Below, one piece after another: positions 14,717 to 27,850 of a DNA stretch of 64,000 bases. The translations under genes were made by a program, and so were the position numbers. Within the stretch, counting starts at the first letter, position 1; each line of letters starts with the position of its first letter. The notes under the pieces are model-generated. The model worked only from the letters and a program-made list of their open reading frames with translations, did not search any database and was not told the origin of the DNA. The stretch spans positions 2,124,001-2,188,000 of the forward strand of contig NC_135568.1 in the NCBI RefSeq assembly GCF_964340395.1, written 5' to 3'. This DNA is from Glandiceps talaboti (Eukaryota > Hemichordata > Enteropneusta > Spengelidae).

Positions 14717-17369
14717 ATGAGTGGTATGCAAGGTAAGCACACTGATCTAGAACTTTCAAAATATCGCTCATTCTCTACTGTACCATGGAGGTAGAATATG
14801 ACAGTTGTACACATCATGGATGTATTAAGGGCATATATATGTATGTATTCATACAAATGTAGAACCCTCTAAATACAACCATTGCTGACTTAAAACAGTT
14901 AGAGTTACTACTAATTAATATGCATATGGTTGTGTTATCAGGTGCCAGACAATATGATCTTAAATACACAGTAACTGTAAAGTACATGTAATAACCAGAT
15001 TTTATAGCTCTGGCAGTAGTAGTGGTTTATTTTAGCAGACATCTAGTCAGATGTACATTGTAAATATTTTCACAATGTATATATTTGACAATATGTAAAA
15101 CATAGGTTAACCTGTTTCAGTTTGCTAGTGAAGGCTGTCAGTGTACAGTGTATACATATACTGGTACTGGGTAAATAATACTAGACATTATACGAAGGCT
15201 TTGATTTTGTACATGTATGTATTTTAATGTATTTGATGTGTTAATATTATCAATCACTGTTTACACTGTCAATCTCAGGAAACTATTATAATATAAATTG
15301 GTGAAAAAAATTGTGTTGTAGGACAGCGTAGTATTTCTACTCCATGTGTGTGTTTTCTAATAAAAGGCAAAAATATTTGTTGGTCAGTCAAAGTGGTAAT
15401 TTAAAATGTATTTTCATGTTAGCCAGGACATAGTAAGGTAACTGGTGTGGGAATATTAAAATTTAATGGGTCACAAATTATTGTTTGTCAGTAACGTGTC
15501 AAATTAGATGGCATACTCTTTGTGTACGTGTATTTGTGGAGTGGAGATAATGTTTGCATCAAACAACCAAAAGTGTACAACACAGGCATGTCCCCAAGTC
15601 ATAACCAAGATAACATATTTTTACTGCGTTAGCGTATATAACTGTAAGTGAAGTGCCGTGGAAAACATTAATAAATAGTTTTGGAATAAAAACATTTGGA
15701 GGTTTCCAAAGATACAAAAGAGATGATATTGACTTGTTGATTAAGTGACTAAAGACATTCCTGTAACAAGTACCAACAATATTGTAATTTATTCTACTTT
15801 GAAGTCCAATATTTAGATTAGAACTGTAAGTCGTCTTGGTTCTTGAACCTCAGTTTGTCCCCATTATATAGTGTTTGTGAATGTTTATACTCTAGTTTGT
15901 TGCTTGTCACCGTATCAATTTGTTTAACTGTGTTTACTGTGGTATTGTTACCCTACAACTCTCTCACCATGCAACTCAGATATTTTCCATTAAGGAATGA
16001 TTTCGTTGGGTTGGTTTTTAGAAATCATAGATCACAGTCATGACAAATGACATTTTGATAAAAAAAATCAGACATGTACATCATTGCCATATTAAACATA
16101 ATATATATTGACTAAAAACGTTCATCAACTTGGTGAATCATTAGTCTACTCTAAGGCTATCCATGGCTTCAAATCATTTCTTGTGAAGTGAAGATCATAG
16201 ATCTTGAGATTCAGAGCCACAGATATCCTCTAAACTAGTGAATCACATGAGTGACAAATTTATGCAGTTAGTATATAGTATCGTTTAAAAGACTAGTTTT
16301 TGAGCTGTGATCCCCTAACTTGGCCTAAGAATGACTTTTAACTATAGTTACAGCAAATGACTCATCAACACAGAGATGGGACATTATCAAACTATCAAAT
16401 ATCGACTCTGGGCTCAGCTTGTTATACTGCCACCTAGTGGTATGCTGTAGATATACAGCAACTGAAATTCACTCTGATTCGTTTTGACTACATTGGATCA
16501 AAAATGCAATCATGCATACTGTACAAATTTAATGTTTTATTAGCATAACTGAACTAGCCCTAGCCCAGAGATTTGTCATAATCCCACTGTTTCAGATATG
16601 CCTGTGTGATAGTGAGACCACAACAGTCTCCGGGTTGGAACTCTATAGATTCAATAACATCTCTTTCAGTTGTACTACAGTGCCATTGGCATTACTTTGT
16701 TGTAACTTCTCACTTCAATAATTTATCTTATTTCTAGATTGGTTTTACCATGCACCAGCTAAGAGGCAGGAGAAGGAAGCCATAAATTATCCGGCCGCTT
16801 CACAGATTCCGGGACTTAGTGGTGTTGTGGTTGATGAGAGGGAAGATGAATTTGGAACTAAGCGTGGCTATTTTAAAGAAAGTGATACCAAATATGTACG
16901 GCTTGCTAAAATGGGAGGTAGAAAAGGTAAGTACATTTTTAGATTCAAATTGAACTAGAAACTTGAAAGAGAGTTATTGTATATAATGGTGGCAGTAATC
17001 ATTGACAGCAGGTGTGTATATGTATGTGTATATATGTATGTGTAATTGGGCCATCTGAAATATATTAATCTTTATGCATTTACCTAGTATAGTATTTTTA
17101 CTCATTTGATTTCCATTCATAATATACAGATTTACTCCGATTCCGTAGTCCTAAAACTTTATCTGACGACCCAGTTCCTTATCCTAGACCAGATTGGCTT
17201 GATTGGGACCAGGAAGCTGGACCAGATGCAGGGTAAGTTTGTTATTAAAGCAGGCCACCGTGTATTCTGTCTTGTTAAACTTTATAGTGATTATTGTCTA
17301 GCAATGACAACGTATATAAACAGTAATGCAGAGTACATACAAGAAGAAATGCTATGTTGTATGTATGTA

Positions 17370-17431
<62 letters not shown>

Positions 17432-18967
17432 TATGTGCATGCGCGTATGTGCATACATGTATGTGTGCACACGTGTGTGCGTGCATGCGTGTATGTATGT
17501 ATGTATGTATACATTGTTAACTATGTATGCAGTTCCCAACATACATGAACATAATTTGCATGCTTCATATGTACAAATGTATGTGAGTATATAATTTATG
17601 ATTATAAGTTCAAAGGTTACAAGTTGCAAGTAATACAGTCCCTATAGCTATCAAAGTGTAAAATCACGTTTTGAATGAAATGTCTTTTTCACATATCAGA
17701 AATACATATACATGATAGATACACATCTAATTGTATTATACATTCAGATGTGGTCTGTTGAACGTATACAGTGCCTTTTGTTTAAGAAAATATACCTGAA
17801 AGGATTTTCCTTATGAAAAATTGTTGTCTTAAAGTATACTGTATAATTATTAAAAAAATAGTTTTTATTCCTAAATGAAGAAGCACACGGCTAAAGTGGG
17901 TTTGTTTTGTTTGTTTTTTTGACACAAGTTGTCAGAGAGTTAATAATGATATTTTTTATTTATTCAGAGACAGAAAAGTATACCTGCCAGAATACATGGT
18001 ATATGATGAACACCATAGTGATCCCGATGCTGAACCATACATGCCACGACGACCACCCTACTCACTCAATGATCAAGTCTCTGTATTTGAACGTGAAGGT
18101 GGTGCCAGGAAACCAATCGATAAAACAGTCAAACTACCAGAGATTAAACGTCCTGGTAGAAGACATTACTCAAAAAAAGACAACGACAGACCAGCGGGTA
18201 GTGATAAAGCAGGCAAGAAGCAAATCACATCAAACAGGTGCCGTTTTCCTCCATTGTGAGTTCAGATTTCCTTGTCCATTTATTTGTAACTGCATGTGAT
18301 GATGCATGACATGACTAAAATTAATCAGTATCCGATAAAAAAAAATATTAAGATGGTTCTTGGATCAGCATTTTTTAAATTATACTGGTAGTTCTCGAAC
18401 TTGCACATTTCTAGGTGTTCCTTTGTAGCACATAAATACTTAGATTTATAGTAAACTAGTCTGTAAGATACGACATGTTGTGCTATACCTAAAAGTCCTA
18501 TCAACCAGTCTAAAGAGAAAACTGATAGGGCTGAATTACATGTCATATCTTACAGTGTAATAATAAACTTGATAAGTGTGGAAGTTACTGTAAATATAGT
18601 GATAGTATATATAAATAATTTTTTATGATGTTATATTAATTTATATAAAATAATGTATGACAGAATAAATGCATAAATTGTAAACAGTAACTTGTTTGTA
18701 AAAGTTAGTAAATGAGATTAAGATTAAAAGATTAGTATTGAGGTGTAGAATGAATACATGTATACACATCATAATTATGAATAAATAGTGTATTTTATGT
18801 AGATAATGTAGAAGATGGGTAGATAGACAGATAGACAGGTAGATAATTAGCTAGCTAGATAGCTAGCTAGATAGATTAGCTAGCTAGATAAATAGCTAGC
18901 TAGCTAGCTAGATAGATAGTTAGATAGATAGATAGATAGATAAATAGCTAGCTAGCTAGTTAGATAG

Positions 18968-18998
<31 letters not shown>

Positions 18999-21900
18999 GA
19001 TAGATAGATATAGACAGACAGACAGACAGACAGACAGATAGATATTGATCGATAGATAGATAAATACACATAATTAGCCCAATTAGTGGATAGATAAATC
19101 CGCAGAGAGACTGATCAATACATACATACTAAAGAGAGAAAGGAACAATTTACATTGAAAAAACCCAAATAAATATTGACAATTTCATCTCATTTCCAAG
19201 GACATTAGTGATTACAGATAATCTGATTAAAACTGTTTCCTATTGTCTTGTCAGTTTGGAAATCAATCAAAACAACTAAAGAACAAGAAAGTAGATGGAT
19301 ATAGAGGAACCTTCACAAATTTTAAAGATCAAATTTTTTCATGACAAAGTTGGGAGGACTGAATCAGTATAATGAGAACTGTTGATCAAGAACGAGTTTG
19401 ACCATCTGCTTCATAAAATTCAAAAATGCATTCAGCTAGGTGTGGTTTGCAGTGATATCATGCATATAACAGCATACCCAGAACCAACTCACCCCTATGA
19501 CTTCCTTGTATTTGGTACCACCCTATTGCATTCTTGATGTGGAAGAGTCCAAATAGTGAAGTCAGGGTGGGAAGGTTACGGCTGCATGAAGTCATTCCTT
19601 TTCGTCAACGATTTCAATCATATTCCCTGCATATTCATTGGCTATTGTCACATGTCACATGCATATCACATGACTATTATGTTACAAATAAATGGACATC
19701 ATGTAAGAATGACCACTAATTATACAAAAAATACCACATGCATCTCAGCAGTATGTGAAATATGAACCAAATTTTATGATTTGCCTTCTATCATGAAACC
19801 AGTGAATTCACATGATTAAGCAACAGATCTGTGATAGACAAATCTATGAATTTATTTTTAATAATTCATGACTTTCTTATTAATCATGATTTCAAACAAT
19901 TACTGATTTAGAAAAACTGTAAATTTAATGTAAATCTGTGTTTCTGCTCATGTTTACTTCTGTGAAAAAGTACAAAATTTACATTTGATCCAAGCTGTGT
20001 TCATAGGTTCATGTGAGTAACTTCTAAACATGAAATGAAAACAATGTACAACTTTATATATGGTCATTCTTACAACTAGCACATTATCACCTTAGTAGGG
20101 GATAAAAGCTGCAAACATTGTCTGCATAATCTGACAGTGAATTTAAACTTGACATTGTACTAACAGAGTTCAAGCTTCTATCATATACCCTCCTTTCCTG
20201 GAGGGTCTATGCTTCATTTACCTACAAGCAGAATGCGCTCTTTTTGTTAGTTTTCAATTTTCAGTTCAACCTGCTCAAACAGAAAGAAGAGCTGGAAGCA
20301 TAATATTCTGCTTAGTAATGAAAATTTCTACTCACAGAGTCAAATTTTACTTACATCTCATCAATAGTAAGTATACCCCTGATGATGCTGATGTCAGCAA
20401 AAATTTGAGATTCACTTCCAAGAATTTATTTGACTCTGTGAGTAGAAATTTTCATTTCTAACCATGAACCCAGAGTTCATGAACATTCATTCTCACATAA
20501 TATTCTGCATTTGTCATTCATTCAGTGTTCACTTCTGTTGACAGGACAGACTAGAAGCTGTCTTTATTTCCCTCTAGAAAGAAAGAAAGCCTGCAAGCTT
20601 TCTTCAATTGTCTTATGATTAACCCAGGGTCATTCCTTCATTGTTCACTATACAGAGCTAAACCGCCATGGCAGATTAAAAGCTGCTAGTATAAGTAGTA
20701 CTTCTTAATTTTCCCTTCTTACTCTAGTCCTCTATAGAGAAAGAAGTAAATCCTCCAAGCATATTTAGATTTTCTTAAGATTAAATCTTGGCCATTCTGT
20801 TCAATTCTCCATCATGTTCAATCTCCTTACTGACATTATAACCTGCAAGCATGTTTTTAATTTCTGTAAATTATAACACAATGTCATTTAATAATAACTT
20901 TGATGAAAGTTTTTATAATGTTACTTTCTTTGTCCAAGATTATGATAAAATTTCCTAAACAGCTGAACTTGAAAGAAGCTTTTGTACATTTGGCTATTTT
21001 TGAACCAAAATTATGACAAAATTTCATAACTTAACTTTGAGAAGACTTTATAAATTTGTTCAATTTTGTACCAAAATTATGACATATTTCATAAATGTGG
21101 ATTATTTCTATGGCTGATCTAAAACTAAGTTGCTATGCAAAAAACAAACCAAACAACTTACCAAAGGATAATTTTGAATAAGTAAACTTAAAATAATCGT
21201 ATCCAAAAGTTTACACCCTTCAAGGAAAGGATTAAAACTCCTGGCTAATCTTATTTGTTCTTCTGTGTACACTTTTAAGCCTCAGATAGACTTTATGCTT
21301 GAAGAAGTACTCCATTGAATATCTTAACAACTAACACCTGAGCATAGCAACAAAGCCAGTCATTTACCTACTACCATAGCAACTAGCAAGTTGCCATGGG
21401 TTGTATTAGTGCCCCCAAGGCATTGCATGAAATGTTGCTACAAACACCCACCATATTTACTAAATATTTGAAACATTAATTTGTTATTTTCTGGTCTAAA
21501 TTATACTAATTCTTAAAAGTTATTGAATATCATTTTGTAGTAATTGTCAATGAACTGTATTAATTAATTGCAACTTTGCATTCCTGTATAAAACTATAAA
21601 ACTAAAAGCAATAGTTGACAAATATAGTAAGTGTTGTAGTTAGAGTGTTTGGAATTGGGCACCCCGAGATATTGATTTCAATAAATTAAATAATAAATCA
21701 CAGTGAATCGATAACTAGTGGTACAAGCATTGAACAACTCCAAGTGTTTTTGTTAGGGTTTGGTAACCCTGGTAAGAAGGGAAATGTGGGTAAACATACA
21801 TAGAGATTGTTGTACCTATTATCATCATTTTGATTTGGAAATAGTGGTTTTACTAAGGCTTATAGGGGTATCTGGTAAAAATTGCATAGATTTCTATATT

Positions 21901-23479
21901 AGTACAGTAGTTTTAAGTTAAAGTGATTAGTTTCTTTGTGATTTACCCCATAGGATTATTGGAATGCTAAACAATGTTAGGTGTGTCATAAGAAATTACT
22001 GTACATCTCAGTTTTAGCTCAACTTACCTTGGCAGGCATACTGTTCTATTCACAGCTTACCCTTACATGTACTTGTACATGGCTTGTAACTCACTAATCA
22101 TGTTAGCCAAGAGACATGACTGTTTAACATAACATACTGCGCTTTTCAGAGCCAAGACTTTTTGCTATATACTCCCTGCTCTGCAAACACATATAAACAA
22201 TGTCTTCTTGGTATTACCGTCAGACTGGACCATACAAGAATGAAACTGAAATATAGTAAATCTTAGGTAACAAACAAAGTATTCTGTTGTTCGTTTTTAC
22301 AGACCCCAGGTGAATGAAAGTGAACCAATTATGTTTGGTAAACTCCTTGGTATGGGTTATCAACAAGACTGGATGAAAGAGAGGGAAAAATATTACGACC
22401 AACATCATAAAATATTTGAAAACAGGGCAGGTTTAAGTAACCAACCCAAAGAAAAGACAAAATCAGAATATCAAGATATTTTTGGCAAGGAGGAACAAAA
22501 GAGAGGATCAGGAAAGACACACAGACATCCAGCTGCCAGGACAACGACGGAGAAAAAGGAATATGAAGCTGTAGCAATTGAAGATGAGGCATTGTTCAAA
22601 CTTAGCAAGTATGTAATATACTTTATGTTTTTGTCTCTTTCTGGGATTAATAAAGAAGGTGTGAGGGTGGGGTGGGGGGGGGGGGGCGCTTACTGAGGGA
22701 TAATACTACAGATTTTATAATGTGATCCATTTCTCATATTTTCAATCCCATTGTTACTGTGGTATCTAAAAGTTGATATGAAAATACTAGTATGTTGATT
22801 TTCATTCAAGTCATTCAGTTCATAAATTTATATGCTATTTCAAAGACATCATCTTTGCATACACAGAAGTCTCTCAAACACTTCAAATAAATTCTCAGAA
22901 TATTTTGTTGTGGTTCCTAGACAGTCAAATATAGTTACATTGGAATGGTAAATGAATGCTACTCAATTCATCTACTACAAACCTTCATCATGCAATACTC
23001 TAATATTATATTCAGCATGAATGTCTCTCTGAACGTACATCTCACTTGTTTCTGGTCGGAACGTAAAGTAAAGGAAGCCATCTACATCGGAGACCATGAT
23101 TTAATCAACTACCATCAATTTAGTATAATGGACATTGTATTCCACTAGTTTCGGAGAGACAGTAACGTATAGCGCTGAATCATATCATCATGTGATCAAG
23201 ATCCGTAGTAGACGGATTTGAACGTCGCATTCCTTTCTAATTTACCATTCCAAAGTAACTATATTTCACTCTCAACTTTTAATAAATTTAGTTCAGATAA
23301 ATTAAAATCTTGTTCCCATGATTATAGATCTAATAATGAGTAATGTCATTCTCTCTCTTTCTTTCTTAACCAGATTCAACAAAGTACCAGCCAAAGTTGA
23401 TTGTAATAGACCAAAAAGAGATAGTGCCCATAGAACAGCTGTAGAATTCCAAAGTCAGCCTCAAGCCATGGAAGCTTAA
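14717..23479 (+). CDS. C7orf57: C7orf57-like protein, six coding exons, 329 aa
   Basis: Coding exons are 14717-14732, 16738-16926, 17130-17232, 17968-18237, 22303-22608 and 23374-23479. All have GT-AG borders and compatible phases, giving 329 residues with stop TAA. The start exon encodes only MSGMQ plus one base. As I recall it, the human C7orf57 product (about 295 aa) shares a DWYYH-like motif, then ASQIPGLS, then VKLAKQGGRPDLL. Here these read [24 protein letters not shown] and [13 protein letters not shown]. Further matches are the LPEYMVYDE segment and an [18 protein letters not shown] motif near residue 205. The protein is charged and probably largely disordered, with no signal peptide or membrane span. 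Function is unknown. AATAAA at 23726 is a candidate polyadenylation signal. The donor after exon 4 (GTGCCG) is weak, and reading through it meets a stop soon after. Confidence 0.85.
17358..17514. repeat. 157 bp perfect purine-pyrimidine alternation ((TG)n and variants)
   Basis: Every step from 17358 to 17514 alternates purine and pyrimidine. (GTAT)n leads into (TG)n at about 17375-17424, then a mixed GCATGCGCGTATG and GTGCACACGTGTG part, then (GTAT)n. Such sequence favours left-handed Z-DNA. It lies in intron 3 of the C7orf57 homologue. Confidence 0.9.
18460..18556. mobile_element. Short MITE with CTGTAAGATA termini
   Basis: TGTAAGATACGACATG near the left end is matched by CATGTCATATCTTACA at the right end, an inverted repeat of 16 bp with one mismatch. 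The ends match the junction palindrome of the 4 kb satellite. The internal sequence differs from other copies. It lies in intron 4 of the C7orf57 homologue. Confidence 0.55.
18815..19055. repeat. Degenerate GATA/GCTA/GACA microsatellite
   Basis: A patchwork of GATA, GCTA and GACA tetranucleotides, with several GCTAGCTAGC self-complementary stretches that could form cruciforms. Intronic. Confidence 0.85.
20317..20456. repeat. Inverted repeat with perfect 29 bp arms
   Basis: AATGAAAATTTCTACTCACA and the following bases to 20345 are the exact reverse complement of 20428-20456. The spacer is about 82 bp. A fold-back or MITE-like element in intron 4 of the C7orf57 homologue. Confidence 0.75.
22927..23270. 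mobile_element. ~345 bp terminal-inverted-repeat element
   Basis: The left end AATATAGTTACATTGGAATG is the near-perfect inverse of the right end CATTCCAAAGTAACTATATT. Similarity continues inward for roughly 70 bp at lower identity. No transposase is encoded, so it is non-autonomous. A second, partial member lies at about 45960-46080. It sits in the last intron of the C7orf57 homologue. Confidence 0.65.
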
Positions 23480-25879
23480 CATCTCCATCATCTTCATTCA
23501 ACTTTGCGTTTGGATCAATCACAAATTGTTTCCGTCCAACTTTGGTCTACAGATGATGTATCAGTTTGGAATCTTTATTGCAATACTTGATCATAGTTCC
23601 AAGCACCCCTGTTTTATTGAATTGCTTGTTCTTACATAAACATTACTGGAAGATTGTATTTTAAATGAGGGCACAGAGGGTGAATTCAGAGGGGCAAACT
23701 GTATCTGTGAACATTTTGATTGAATAATAAAATATTTTATCAGGTATTATTTGCCAAAGAAAGTGCAACTTTTTGTTTATTGTGTAAGTCCCAAACATGG
23801 GTAGTATAATACCTGAGTGATAATTATTTGAAAAGTTATCATTTACTTTTTTTATTTTGAAAAATTTCCAGACACAAAATAAGATTAATGTAATATACCG
23901 ATAATAACAGTTTTACAGAATTAGTACATCTCACTTTTTAAATATTTTTTTGCGACAGAGCTGTTTTCAGCTTCAAGTTTTTTGAACCATCATAAGTCGG
24001 TCTTTGTTTGTTTTTGTATACAGAATAGATCTTTGTTTGCAGGCATTATATATTTAAAAATAGTGTAGTTGTTGGCATAAATGCTGTGGAATATCTTCCA
24101 AGAAATTTATTTCCATTAAAGGCAGTACTTGACTGGATTTCATCTTTCTGATACTAGGTATATAGAATCTACATACAGAGTATTTTCAGTGGAAATATAT
24201 TTTAGGAGACACAAATCAAAATGATTTTGTAGTGATACGAAGTATTCCACAGAACTTCTAGAACAATGTATAAGTTTGTAATGTTTGTGTACAAGTTTTA
24301 AATTCAAAATATGTATTAAAACCATGACATATGTTATAGAATAGTTTGTACAGAGTGTGTAACTGGTATTATTATTGAATTATGTATATATTTACTCCAA
24401 AAGAAGAAATATTGAATAAATTCAAAATTGAAGTGAATTATGTTTGACTTGTTGAATGACATTGTAGTGGAAAGTGACACTATAAATTCACTGATTGATT
24501 GATTGATTGATAGATTGATGATTTGTGTATCGTGTAATATCCCACAGTCCGGTTATCAGAGAGATATAAGATTTCTAGGTTTGGCCACTAGGAGTGCTCT
24601 TCTAAATTTGTTTTGGGGGCCAGAAGTGATGGCCAGAAATGTTGAGTATTGTAGTGTAAAGACAGCATACACAAAGTTACCTTATTGTTTTTATAGTGCT
24701 GTACATTGTATTAATAACTACCAGTAATCAAAACATACCTAATCACTACTGTTATACATTTTGAGTTTTAAGAAAACAAGTTCTTTTTCACATATTTTGT
24801 TCATGGCTAGCTTCATGCATGGCCATAGGATAAGTGGCCATGACCAAATCTTAGCCCTCACTATGCCAAAACACAGCTGCCTTCTACTTCTCTGATCAAA
24901 ATAGAACTTTATAAAAATATCAAAGCTTACTGGTATTGACCATATACAGCAAAACTGTGTTTATATTTGAAAACATTCCTGTTTGAATGCCATGGATACA
25001 AATGGCCAGGCCATCTCAAGTGCTGTATTATATGTGACACTAAGTATGTAGCATAAAAACCTTGGCAGTATTTTGTAGAATGCAGACCTCTCTCAATCCC
25101 AACACTGAGGGTGTCATCCGATACAGACTGACATGCTAGTAATATATATCGTCATGATTTCAAATCATTATAAAAATACAGATCATGAATTGGTCACACT
25201 CAAATCTAAGCAATCAGTATTTGCATCACAGAAAGCCCAGGAACCATGTTACAAACAAACAAACAAACAAACAAATAAAAATAAATAAACAAATATACAT
25301 GGTACATGGAATATCAACTATATACATGTATATATGTATATAGGGGCTTGTAAGTTGTATACTATTGAAATAATATACAATCTTTCTATATCCAGTCATC
25401 CATACAATTGTACAAACAAGTGTTGTTTGTATAGATAGCATATAAAAAATAAAGCCTCTTACCAACTCCAGTTGCCACAGGTGGTACAATAAATACAGAC
25501 ACAATATATGCTAGTAATTACGACATTTAAAATTATTTATTTTCTCTTGAGATAATCCATAACACTCACTGAACTGTTGAAAGTCTGTTAATTCAGTGTA
25601 ACAAACTCAAACACCAATAATATCAATAGGATTATACAGTATTCTCATGAGCAAGGTCACATAACAAAAACGAAAGTTTCTTTAAAAATATACATGAGGG
25701 CGCTATAACCATCATCATTTCTACTGGCTGCTGTAAAATCAATGTTAGAAAATATAAAATCATTAAAAAATTGCAATGCCCAAAGTGCTCTTTATTTAAA
25801 TATGTTCATGTTTTTTGGAAGACATAAATACATGACTGCTGATAAGTTGCTAAAAATAGTTGTTCAACCCTTTGAAATT

Positions 25880-26010
25880 CTCGGGAGTTAAAAAACACAT
25901 AGCTGCAAGTACCAAAATACACATAGCTCCAACTGCTAAAATACACATAGCTCCAACTGCTAAAATACACCTGGCTCCAACTGCTAAACTACACATAGCT
26001 GCAAGTACCC
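25880..26010. repeat. 24 bp tandem repeat, ~5 copies
   Basis: Units of the form AAAATACACATAGCTCCAAC plus TGCT recur with small changes. The period is a multiple of three, which keeps a spurious eight-residue repeat open. Confidence 0.8.
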
Positions 26011-26569
26011 TTATACATAATGTACTACCTGTACACTGCTGAACTTATTTAACACTCCCATCACTACGCAACACACACCCATCTGTATAATTTACAATAT
26101 GCAAACTACAAGCTCAGAACCAAATGCCTTCACCGTATACAATATGTCAGATATGTATGTACATTGCACGTCAGTACAGTCAATTTTAGTTATATAAGTC
26201 TTTTTAATGATAACTTAAAAACTTTTAATATACATGTACAATGATAACCTAAGTATATGTATTACAATCATGACACCCAAGTAAAATGATCTGTGGGCCA
26301 CGTATATTTATAGCATCCATATTATGTATAATATACAGTTTCAATTGCTTTAATTATAAATCTAAAACATGGCCCTTACAATGTAGTCAATTTTTACGAA
26401 CAAAGTTGTCAGCTGATGGAAAGCTGACTGATATGACTAAAGTGAATGATAGTGTTACAACAGTTACTGTAATTATAGTTAGCTCTCAATGAGATCTAGA
26501 CAAAGTTTTACATTCTCATCTTATATTTTTGTACTTGCTTCTTACTGGTAGCATTGTTTACAGATTGAT

Positions 26570-26712
26570 TACATAAACCATGAACTGGACTCAAAATAAA
26601 CCATGAACTGGACTCAAAATAAACCATGAACTGGGCTCAAAATAAACCGTGAACTGGGCTCAAAATAAACCGTGAACTGGGCTCAAAATAAACCGTTAAC
26701 TGGGCTCAAAAT
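26570..26712. repeat. 23 bp tandem repeat, ~6 copies
   Basis: The unit TGAACTGGACTCAAAATAAA plus CCA recurs with G/A changes (GGACTC to GGGCTC). Confidence 0.85.
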
Positions 26713-26897
26713 AAGTCACTGTACTTTTACACCTGATATGATTAAAACTATGAATTATTATAGCACTCAATGAAATAGCTAGACAGTAACTAAGATATGT
26801 TTTGTTGCCCTCAACGGCCTGATCTATCTAAATGGTTTGACTAATGTGTGAGGGTGTCTTGTCACGGCATACATTACAGACTACATGTACTAACCAT

Positions 26898-27002
26898 TAT
26901 GGCTGTAAGATACATCGTATCACTCCATCCTCACCTGCCTGTTCTATGAAATGGCTGACTGATGTGTGAGGGCGCCCTCTGTCATGGCATACATTACAGA
27001 CT
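26898..27002. mobile_element. MITE with CTGTAAG/CTTACAG-type termini
   Basis: It begins GGCTGTAAGATACAT and ends CATACATTACAGACTA, which are imperfect inverted repeats. Internally it has GACTGATGTGTGAGGGCGCC, shared with 4640-4690. A half copy with the same right end lies just before it (26838-26884). Confidence 0.5.
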
Positions 27003-27309
27003 ATGAAATTGCTTTTAATGTTAGAGGTTGTAAAGTAACAGTAAAATTTAGAATATGCATTTTAGTTTTCCTAATTTTAAGTTTTCAAATAGACACTAAC
27101 AGTCTTCACTTTGCACAGCATTGACTACATATTAGAAGTCACCACCAATTTCTTGAAAATGTTTACAATTTTTAAGAATTAAAAATCTTCCTTAATGGTA
27201 ACATTAACTTTTGTTAATGGCCTTCATTTGACAAACTTTATCTACAAATCTACAGTATCTCTATAAGCATTTGTGTAGTATAATTAAAACCTTTTGTCTA
27301 AAGAGAACA

Positions 27310-27707
27310 CCATTCCAGGAATTAAAGGTATTTTCAAAGATTTTGGGAGTCATTTCATATCAAATAATTTGCTAAGAAACATCAAATTGAAACACTTTTT
27401 CAACTCTATTGTTCTTTCAGTGGAACACCTTTGCCTGATGGGTCTTAGCAGACAATGAATATTTATTAGATGCACACTAAATAAGCTTTAGGAGTCCTGA
27501 ATACTAGTATTCAGTCTACAACTAATTAATATTCATGTCTGCTAAGACCCATAATGCAATGGTGTTCCACTGAAAGAACACGAGAGGTGAAAAAGAGTTT
27601 CTATTTGGTGTTTCTTAGCAACTGAGTGAAAATTATGGGATATGAAATCATGAAATGACTCAGAATCCTAAAAGTTACGAAAATACCTTTATTTCCTGGA
27701 GTGATGT
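27310..27707. mobile_element. ~400 bp fold-back element with ~160 bp arms
   Basis: The left side, from ATTCCAGGAATTAAAGGTAT through GTTCTTTCAGTGGAACACC to GGGTCTTAGCAGACA, is mirrored on the right side as reverse complement through TTTCCTGGAGTGATG. Arms are about 160 bp at roughly 80-90% identity around a short centre. No coding capacity. A partial second copy is near 7945-8035. Confidence 0.7.
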
Positions 27708-27736
27708 TCCCCAATAAATATACAACAGGAACAAAT

Positions 27737-27742
27737 TTTATT
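27737..27742 (-). terminator. Candidate polyadenylation signal of NT5C3
   Basis: AATAAA on the minus strand, about 110 bases after the NT5C3 stop codon. Confidence 0.5.
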
Positions 27743-27850
27743 TCTTAATTTCTCTGAAGATCTTCATATCATAAAGTTTCTGACTCAGCAATGCATGACT
27801 GGAAGTACACAGCATGGACGTCAACATTGCTTGACAAGTTTCTTGCAGAT

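Larger units (their letters stand above)
23480..27305. other. 3' UTR and intergenic stretch, no gene seen
   Basis: This holds the C7orf57-homologue 3' region, with AATAAA at 23726 and another near 24415, then AT-rich intergenic DNA. It contains a 24 bp tandem repeat at 25880-26010, a 23 bp tandem repeat at 26570-26712 and MITE copies at 26840-27002. The frames that look repetitive here (HIAPTAKI units) come from the 24 bp repeat. Confidence 0.5.

Noticed and set aside
25860-26042. Repeat peptide HIAPTAKI
   Set aside because: Product of a 24 bp tandem repeat; no gene context.
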